Shown here: in pieces, positions 57,984-64,000 of the stretch | Numbering within the stretch: position 1 is the first letter of the stretch | Layout: each line of letters opens with the position of its first letter | Assembly: GCA_947494545.1 (NCBI GenBank) | Contig: CANLVH010000003.1 | Coordinates: forward strand, 223,219-287,218 | Length of the DNA: 64,000 nucleotides | Origin: an uncultured Mesonia sp. | Lineage (GTDB): Bacteria > Bacteroidota > Bacteroidia > Flavobacteriales > Flavobacteriaceae | Reading direction: 5' to 3' | Translations under genes and position numbers: made by a program | The notes under the pieces: model-generated | Told to the model about the DNA's origin: nothing | Database searches by the model: none | Seen by the model: only the letters and a program-made list of their open reading frames with translations

Positions 57984-59570
57984 TTAATTTTTATTATAAT
58001 TATTTAAAAAGTCCTCATATTTTCCTGTAAACTTTTCATCAATGATTTTTTTACCAGAACGATCATAATACTCCAAAAACTTATTTGATTTATATTGATA
58101 ATCATATTTACTATTTAGTGATTCATCTTCACAGTAAGCTTCATACCAACCTGAGCGCATAACGAAACCACCAATGCATTTTTTGGATTTTATGATAATA
58201 CGTAGAATCAATTTTTTGTCAGGGTAAGAAAGGTATTCTATAACTGTCAACCTTTTTTTATAGTCAGTTACCTGATTTTCATATACTTTTAAAAAGTTTC
58301 CATATATTTTTTGAGTTATTAAATCTTTTAATTTAGTAACAGGATAAAGACCTTTCATCGAATATTTTACTAAAACTCCTTTTTCAAAGTAACCATAGTA
58401 TTCAACAGCAAGAGAATCTAAAGTAGTATTTTTTTTACCGTTGCTATAATCATAATACGGTTCCAGTATGTAATGCTTTCCTATAGGTTGGAAACATTGT
58501 TCATCGGGTTCTAATCCCGTGTAATATTTATCAAAATTATATATTCCATTAGGGCATTTATTTTTATCCGATTTATCCAAAGGAGCATTTTCATAGGAAC
58601 CACGATAAAGTAGGCGACCATAAATATCATATTTCTGAACTTCTGCACTCATACCTCTTCTCTTTGGGATATTTAGCTTTTTAATTTGCTGAATGGCAAA
58701 ATTTTGGTATGATTGGTAATAAGAATATTCGCTAACCGATTGGATGCGCCCCTTTTTATAGCGATGTGTTTTTAATAAAAGTCTTTTTGTTCTTATAGTA
58801 TCTGGTTGATAAGTTTTATAACTCTCTATTTTATAGATTTTCTGTACTCCATCTATATAACGATTATTTTTTCTATAAACGACTGTGTCTTCTACCAATA
58901 ATTCTTCACTTGGCCAAGTTCTGATTTCCCTGCGCCATTTTGTTTTGGTTAGTTGGGAATAGTCTTCTGTAACAGACTGCAAATTTTTAAATTCATCCAA
59001 ATACGTAACAAAGAATCTATTTTTTATAATTTTTTTATTTTTTATATATTGGAAGTTATTGTTGTTTTGATAATTTAAAAATGGTGTGCCATTCTCGAAA
59101 TAACCTAAACAGTAAAAGTTTTTGTTTATAATTATTTTGTAATAACCATTAAGGGGTTGTTTGGTATCCTTTTTAATTGCTATTGAATCGTAGAAGCTAC
59201 GTTGCCCATTTTTTTTATATACATTTTCATCGTAATATATTTCATTTTGATTGATAACAAGAGTATCATCTAAAATCATATTGGTTTTAATATTGAACTG
59301 ATCTAAATAAAACTTTAGCAAAGTATCATTCTTCTTATTATTATCGTCTATCAACTCCAAAGGTTTAGAAAATATATTTCTTGTATAAATATTTTCAAAA
59401 GCACTACTATATATACGTAAAGGTTTGTAAATTTTCCTGTACGACACATAATTTCTATCCTGAACAATAATTGGAAAAATACCTTTTGTCCCTGAAAAAA
59501 TAGAATCATTTTGTCCATGACAACATACAGAAAACAATACTAGTATATACAAAATTTTTAATTTCATCAT
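57984..59570 (-). CDS. Secreted YwqK/MORN-like repeat protein
   Basis: A 528-residue protein with a signal peptide (MMKLKILYILVLFSVCCHGQ) and repeated YwqK- or MORN-like units: GYYKIIINKNFYCLGYFENG, YGRLLYRGSYENAPL, GYFEKGVLVKYS, KSNKFLEYYDRSGKKI. Known for YwqK-type repeats: often found in immunity or antitoxin proteins of polymorphic toxin loci and in surface proteins. It is the only member of this operon with a signal peptide. It follows the metzincin gene by 1 bp and precedes the 2123-residue gene by 5 bp. A role as immunity protein for the operon's effector is one reading (inference). Confidence 0.62.
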   Translation of the reverse strand: MMKLKILYILVLFSVCCHGQNDSIFSGTKGIFPIIVQDRNYVSYRKIYKPLRIYSSAFENIYTRNIFSKPLELIDDNNKKNDTLLKFYLDQFNIKTNMILDDTLVINQNEIYYDENVYKKNGQRSFYDSIAIKKDTKQPLNGYYKIIINKNFYCLGYFENGTPFLNYQNNNNFQYIKNKKIIKNRFFVTYLDEFKNLQSVTEDYSQLTKTKWRREIRTWPSEELLVEDTVVYRKNNRYIDGVQKIYKIESYKTYQPDTIRTKRLLLKTHRYKKGRIQSVSEYSYYQSYQNFAIQQIKKLNIPKRRGMSAEVQKYDIYGRLLYRGSYENAPLDKSDKNKCPNGIYNFDKYYTGLEPDEQCFQPIGKHYILEPYYDYSNGKKNTTLDSLAVEYYGYFEKGVLVKYSMKGLYPVTKLKDLITQKIYGNFLKVYENQVTDYKKRLTVIEYLSYPDKKLILRIIIKSKKCIGGFVMRSGWYEAYCEDESLNSKYDYQYKSNKFLEYYDRSGKKIIDEKFTGKYEDFLNNYNKN

Positions 59571-59571
59571 C

Positions 59572-62500
59572 TTATTTCAAATCATTATCAATTTGTATTT
59601 TTTCTATTTGCCATCTGAAATAAGATACACCATATTCTTTGTAACTAAATATATATTTTGGTACAGGAGTTAAATTAGAGTTTTTGGGATATATATAATC
59701 CATAATATTTTCTGTATGATATTTTAAGAAGCTATGAATCGCACCACCTCCAATTTGAAATGTATGAAGTAAACCTAAACTATGTGATATTTCGTGTGAC
59801 AATGTTTTATCTTTTTCAAATGTTGCTTGCCTCATTAATAATATACATTTAGCATTATCTATACCATTTGATGCTCCTGTTGTTTCAGGTTCAAATTTCC
59901 CAATTACATCACAGGGAAATATAAAAGCGGTAACACTCTCATTATTATCTGGGTAATTATTTATATATATAGAATTTAATATATTAATGAATTCCATAAG
60001 GTCATTTTCTGTGAAATCATTAAATATAAGATTACCATTAATTTGGACTCCGAGTAAATGATTTTTAAACTTATTAGTTGGACTGGTAGTTGGCAAAATG
60101 TTACCTATAGTATAATTTCCAAAATCGATTGTGATTTGTTTATTAAAATCTATATTTCCATTTGCAATCTTTAATGGAGAGTAATTTACTAATGATTGAT
60201 GAAGTAAATCATTTGCATTATTCTCAGAATTATTAACTTCTATCTCCCAATTATCAAAATATTTTTCCAAGTTTAGTTTTGGGTTGTCTCCTACTTTTTG
60301 ATTATTTATATAATTTTCAGAAGTTTTTGCGGTGTAATCGATTTTATAGTCTATTGGTAAAGAGTTCAACACATCTTTCCCTGTCAAAATACCTGTAAGG
60401 TTTACTTTAACAAACCTTACATCACAAATATAATTCTCATTATTTTTTAAAATATTCAGTGCTCCAACTAAATTATTGTTTTCATCATAAGCATAAATTT
60501 TACGATCCAAATTGCTTTTTTGAGTACATTTAACTACAGCGATAGTAGAATTAATTTTTGATGCTTTTAAAGGTTGGTGGATTATATTTAATTCATCACT
60601 TAAAGAAGAATTAGCATCTTTTAAAATAATCTCTATCCCTTCAGGCACATCAAACCATACAGAACCTTCATTTGAAAATAACCGTGTATCCATCTCCAAT
60701 TTTAATCTAACTTCATGCTCTGTTGGATTTATTGGATTTCCACCTGCCACTATAGAAGCATGATTTTTATACATCGATAACCAAGGAACATAATACTCAA
60801 TACCGTTAATTTCAATTGGTGTATATTCTTGTTTTAATTGGTCTTGCGCCTCTTGTTTAGTAATACTAGAATTATGGGCGATGCAAATACCGCCCCTACT
60901 AGTAATTGGGTCAGTTTCTGCAATATATTCCGGTCGCATCCAATCAAAACCATAGTGACCTCCTTTTTCAGCATAATCATCCCTTCTTCTAAAATTAAGT
61001 ATAAATTTAGCTCCTGAAACTTGTACATTTTCGGCATAAGCACTAGACGAAAATAACTGACCGTCCTTTGAAAATATACGAAGACCATTCGCGGCTGGCG
61101 TTTCTTTGTAATTCCCATTAACATCTAATCCAGATACAACCAATCTATACTGGAAATAAGCTTCTCCACCATTATCTATAAAAACTCTACCTACTTTTTT
61201 TAATTTAAATTGTTTAATATGATAATCACTAAAATCTACATCATCCTCAGAATACGAAGGAGATGTCTGGTCTTTTAAGGTTTGTAATTCATTCTTTGTT
61301 ATTGCTAATAGTAAAAAATTAGGGTTATTTAAGAATGATGTAGTATTAAAAGATAAAACATACCATGTATTCCCAGATGTTTCTATAGATGATCGTACTA
61401 TATCCGCTCCGATATCTTGTTTTTTTAAATAATCAAATAAACTACCATTTTCATAAGTCCCTCCTTTGTAATTAAAAAATGAAGAGTCCTTTCCTCCCGT
61501 TTTCAGGTAATAATAGTTGGGAAAAGCATAGAAAATGATATTATCATTATCAATTGAATCTGGATTATTTTCAGTAACCATACCAATATCAGCCAAAAAA
61601 GCTAAACTTCTTGTAAGCGGTGTAGTGGGATTTATTTGAAGGGTTGTAGTATTAGTATTGTTATTATAATTTATTTGAGGAACTTGAATTTTAGTTGGAG
61701 TAGAATTTACCTTAAAATAAATGTAAACACTGTAAATATTTGCATAATTACTGTATTGCATCAAATTAACATCATTTATATAAAATTCCTGATTTTTATA
61801 ATTTATTATGACATTATAGTAATTTAATGTATAAAATTCATGATTGATATTCAGCCCACTATTCCCTAAGGTGTAAGTTGATGTAGAGTTATTTATATCA
61901 ATAATACCTGAAATGGTTATTATTGTTTCATTACTAGAAGGTTTTTCAGTTTTACCCGAAATCTGAAAACCTAGAACTAAACTATTTACAGCAGCTCTAT
62001 TACTAGAGTAATCTCCAATATTTATTAAGTCAGCAACAAGACCTTCCAAAACAATTTCGTTATTTTGGACATTAATAGATTTTATTGTTAAAGAATGCGT
62101 TATTATACAAAGACCTTGATTAAGCCAGCCATCAAAAAATTTTTGATGGCTACTACTTATCCACTGAACATGATCATCACTATCCCAAGGAATATCGACA
62201 TTAATTGGACCAAATAGATAATCGGTAGAGTTCTCCTGAGGATAGGAATCTGCATTGTCATTTAATCTCAACTGCTTTATATAATCCAACTTAACCACAG
62301 TAGCTAGCTGTTCAGTTTCACTGGGTAAGTTAGGTACTTTTAGGGTAATGGTATTGGTAAAGGCAGGTAAGGAACTGGGAATAGGAGTAGGTAACAAATG
62401 GATATCATCTGTAAAATACACCCGTTTGGAAGTATCATTGCTTAAGGGCGGGTCTATCGCTGAATTGGGTGAAAGTTCTACATTCCACCCGGCAAGTAGG

Positions 62501-63558
62501 GGTTTCTCATTATCGTTAATCCGTAAAGCAATAGAAAATTCATTTTCTTCGTTGTTTCCGGGTGTAATGACATCTACTATGTGCATCGCCCAACCGTTGG
62601 TGTAATATTCTTTTTTGGTAAGTCCTGTAGAGTTCGGGCCTATTTCCAGTTCTTTATCAGCATCGGTACCTGTTCCTACATAATTTCCGTAGTAGTTATA
62701 TGAATATCCATTTTCATTACGGATATCTAGATAAACGTTATTTTTTGTATCGAAAGGGGTTAGAAGTGTATTGTAAATGATAGTTTTTGTTTCAGCAGGA
62801 GGGTCATTTACATCGCCATTATTGTCACGGTACTCAATCCCTCCTTTTATATCATAATGCAGGCCATAAAAAGCTGCGGGGTCAACAAAGTGCCGTACCA
62901 AATCTTTTTCCCATTTCTTTTGCGTAGCATCCGTAATACCGCTTACGTCCCTTTCGTGTTTGGGCTCTTTGGCCAGTTCTACATCCACAAAAAACTCCGG
63001 GTTCTCTAAAACAATTTCTATTCCTATTTCCCCTGTTGCAAAATTTCCTAGTTCAATCCCGCAATCAATCGTAAATAGCTGCGAAGAGGGAGCTAAGCTT
63101 TTAAAAAAGAAATCGTCTATATTTTTATTGTTTGCAGGGGTTAGATCATTACCAAACAAAGTTTCAAGTTGGATATCGTCTCCCGGAGCCCTGCCTTGTT
63201 GGATTGCCTGCATTGCAGCCAATAATTCAGAGCCGGAAGTATTTACTTTGTTTGCCGGATCGGTCAAATCATTGTTGTCTATAAAATCGGTTATACTTAA
63301 CCCTCGGTAGATAATGTATTTTACGGGTAGTTTTAATTCTTTTTGATTATGGGGGCGAAGAATAAGGTTTACCTTATCTGCATCGGTAGCTTGTTGCTGC
63401 AATAGGATTGTTCCCTGCACCACCGCATAAGCTTTGGTATTAGAAGAAATGGTAAATGAACTGCTCACCCGAAACTTATCGGTAGATTCCACACCATAAC
63501 CTTGGCTTGCTGATTGGGGTGCTATGGCTGTTGAGGTAAAAAAAGCTAATGCAGACAT
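59572..63558 (-). CDS. 1328-residue protein with C-terminal metzincin protease domain
   Basis: The start MSALAFFTSTAIAPQSASQG is only mildly hydrophobic and does not look like a Sec signal. Residues 20-1050 are beta-rich and unrecognised. At 1255-1265 is HEISHSLGLLH, a full HExxHxxGxxH zinc site, followed 30 residues on by NIMDY, the metzincin Met-turn (M1286). So the C-terminus is a metzincin metalloprotease of about 200 residues. Known for metzincins: zinc-dependent proteolysis, often in toxins and matrix degradation. It follows the 107-residue gene by 46 bp. Large N-terminal structural part plus C-terminal toxin-like enzyme is the layout of an effector (inference). Confidence 0.8.
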   Translation of the reverse strand: MSALAFFTSTAIAPQSASQGYGVESTDKFRVSSSFTISSNTKAYAVVQGTILLQQQATDADKVNLILRPHNQKELKLPVKYIIYRGLSITDFIDNNDLTDPANKVNTSGSELLAAMQAIQQGRAPGDDIQLETLFGNDLTPANNKNIDDFFFKSLAPSSQLFTIDCGIELGNFATGEIGIEIVLENPEFFVDVELAKEPKHERDVSGITDATQKKWEKDLVRHFVDPAAFYGLHYDIKGGIEYRDNNGDVNDPPAETKTIIYNTLLTPFDTKNNVYLDIRNENGYSYNYYGNYVGTGTDADKELEIGPNSTGLTKKEYYTNGWAMHIVDVITPGNNEENEFSIALRINDNEKPLLAGWNVELSPNSAIDPPLSNDTSKRVYFTDDIHLLPTPIPSSLPAFTNTITLKVPNLPSETEQLATVVKLDYIKQLRLNDNADSYPQENSTDYLFGPINVDIPWDSDDHVQWISSSHQKFFDGWLNQGLCIITHSLTIKSINVQNNEIVLEGLVADLINIGDYSSNRAAVNSLVLGFQISGKTEKPSSNETIITISGIIDINNSTSTYTLGNSGLNINHEFYTLNYYNVIINYKNQEFYINDVNLMQYSNYANIYSVYIYFKVNSTPTKIQVPQINYNNNTNTTTLQINPTTPLTRSLAFLADIGMVTENNPDSIDNDNIIFYAFPNYYYLKTGGKDSSFFNYKGGTYENGSLFDYLKKQDIGADIVRSSIETSGNTWYVLSFNTTSFLNNPNFLLLAITKNELQTLKDQTSPSYSEDDVDFSDYHIKQFKLKKVGRVFIDNGGEAYFQYRLVVSGLDVNGNYKETPAANGLRIFSKDGQLFSSSAYAENVQVSGAKFILNFRRRDDYAEKGGHYGFDWMRPEYIAETDPITSRGGICIAHNSSITKQEAQDQLKQEYTPIEINGIEYYVPWLSMYKNHASIVAGGNPINPTEHEVRLKLEMDTRLFSNEGSVWFDVPEGIEIILKDANSSLSDELNIIHQPLKASKINSTIAVVKCTQKSNLDRKIYAYDENNNLVGALNILKNNENYICDVRFVKVNLTGILTGKDVLNSLPIDYKIDYTAKTSENYINNQKVGDNPKLNLEKYFDNWEIEVNNSENNANDLLHQSLVNYSPLKIANGNIDFNKQITIDFGNYTIGNILPTTSPTNKFKNHLLGVQINGNLIFNDFTENDLMEFINILNSIYINNYPDNNESVTAFIFPCDVIGKFEPETTGASNGIDNAKCILLMRQATFEKDKTLSHEISHSLGLLHTFQIGGGAIHSFLKYHTENIMDYIYPKNSNLTPVPKYIFSYKEYGVSYFRWQIEKIQIDNDLK

Positions 63559-63604
63559 ATATTCATATATTTAATTTATAATGCTTTTCATTTTCAATTA
63601 AAAA

Positions 63605-63928
63605 TCATAATATCAGTTTACACATCACATCTACGATTGTTTTAATTGCTTTATTTTTAAATCGACCAATTTTTATTTTTGATATTCCTGCTGCTAACAG
63701 CGCATTCATTTCAAATAGATCTTTTTGGCTTTTTAGCAACCACTCATACTCTTCTAAATCTATTTCTTTATTAGCAAGAAGTTGCGTCCATCTTTTTAAT
63801 TTATCTTTTGAGTTTTCCAGAAACGTATTTACTATTTCTTCACCCGAATCTTTAAAGTCTGTAAAATCATTATTCACTAACTCTAAAAGATTTACTTTTA
63901 CCTGTTTTAAAATTTCTTCAAAGTCCAT
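63605..63928 (-). CDS. Small helical protein upstream of the metzincin gene
   Basis: A 107-residue all-helical protein (DFEEILKQVKVNLLELVNND, then NSKDKLKRWTQLLANKEIDL, then FEMNALLAAGISKIKIGRFK) with a basic C-terminus. No signal peptide. It starts 2 bp after the stop of the preceding gene, so it is translationally coupled. A chaperone or assembly role for the large proteins downstream is possible. I do not recognise the family. Confidence 0.6.
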   Translation of the reverse strand: MDFEEILKQVKVNLLELVNNDFTDFKDSGEEIVNTFLENSKDKLKRWTQLLANKEIDLEEYEWLLKSQKDLFEMNALLAAGISKIKIGRFKNKAIKTIVDVMCKLIL

Positions 63929-63930
63929 TT

Positions 63931-64000
63931 TTAGTAGTTCATTATTAAGTTCATTAATTGATCTTTAGATTCTTTATCTTTATTAGATTCATACTTAATG
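63931..64000 (-). CDS. 3' end of an upstream operon gene (partial)
   Basis: Reads YESNKDKESKDQLMNLIMNY and stops at 63931. The frame is open to the window edge. Only about 22 codons are visible, so no function can be given. The 2-bp spacing to the next ATG shows that the operon continues to the right. Confidence 0.45.
   Translation of the reverse strand, partial: IKYESNKDKESKDQLMNLIMNY

Overview
The window looks like chromosome from a low-GC member of the Bacteroidota, most likely Flavobacteriaceae. The signs are a SusC/SusD pair, an RteC-family protein, a DUF6520-type peptide, C-terminal type IX secretion (T9SS) sorting domains, an Hc1-like histone and TAnnTTTG-like promoter boxes. I saw no rRNA, tRNA or CRISPR array. 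Genus cannot be fixed by eye.

Layout. 0-6.5 kb (minus strand): defence and mobile-element genes. These are an OLD-family ATPase/TOPRIM nuclease running off the left edge, an HNH protein with a damaged start, an AbiE-type toxin-antitoxin pair with two matching inverted repeats, then a small ATPase, a replication-type helix-turn-helix protein and an excisionase-like protein. 6.7-11.5 kb: an RteC-domain protein and an unusual alpha-oxoamine synthase/GNAT fusion, divergent from a STAS-like protein and a PAS-AraC regulator. 11.6-19.7 kb: a MauE-like membrane protein and a DUF6520 peptide, convergent with an M16 peptidase-SusD-SusC operon.

21.5-27.9 kb: a run of plus-strand cargo genes organised as gene cassettes. 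Each unit is bounded by its own short inverted repeat, and the units are separated by attC-like spacers. An IS1182-family element has inserted in one spacer. No integrase is visible. 28.3-35.9 kb: a decayed HTH regulator followed by a tightly coupled five-gene operon: HsdS, a Septu-like ATPase, a Septu-like HNH nuclease, a PD-(D/E)XK protein and HsdM. HsdR is absent. 36.2-39.4 kb: several small or broken genes, including a Panacea (SocA) antitoxin next to a frameshifted membrane protein that is probably its toxin.

39.4-42.9 kb: three tandem copies of a secreted beta-propeller gene with T9SS tails. The middle copy has lost its signal peptide to a 152-bp MITE-like insertion. 43-64 kb (minus strand): one long operon encoding very large proteins (2616, 2123 and 1328 aa), a YwqK-like secreted protein and small partners. 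The 1328-aa protein ends in a metzincin protease site. Three of the proteins lack signal peptides, and the last gene begins with a motif that I associate with Bacteroidota tail-like proteins. This operon is the best candidate for an undescribed system, possibly cargo or fibre components of a contractile injection apparatus lying beyond the right edge. That functional link is inference.
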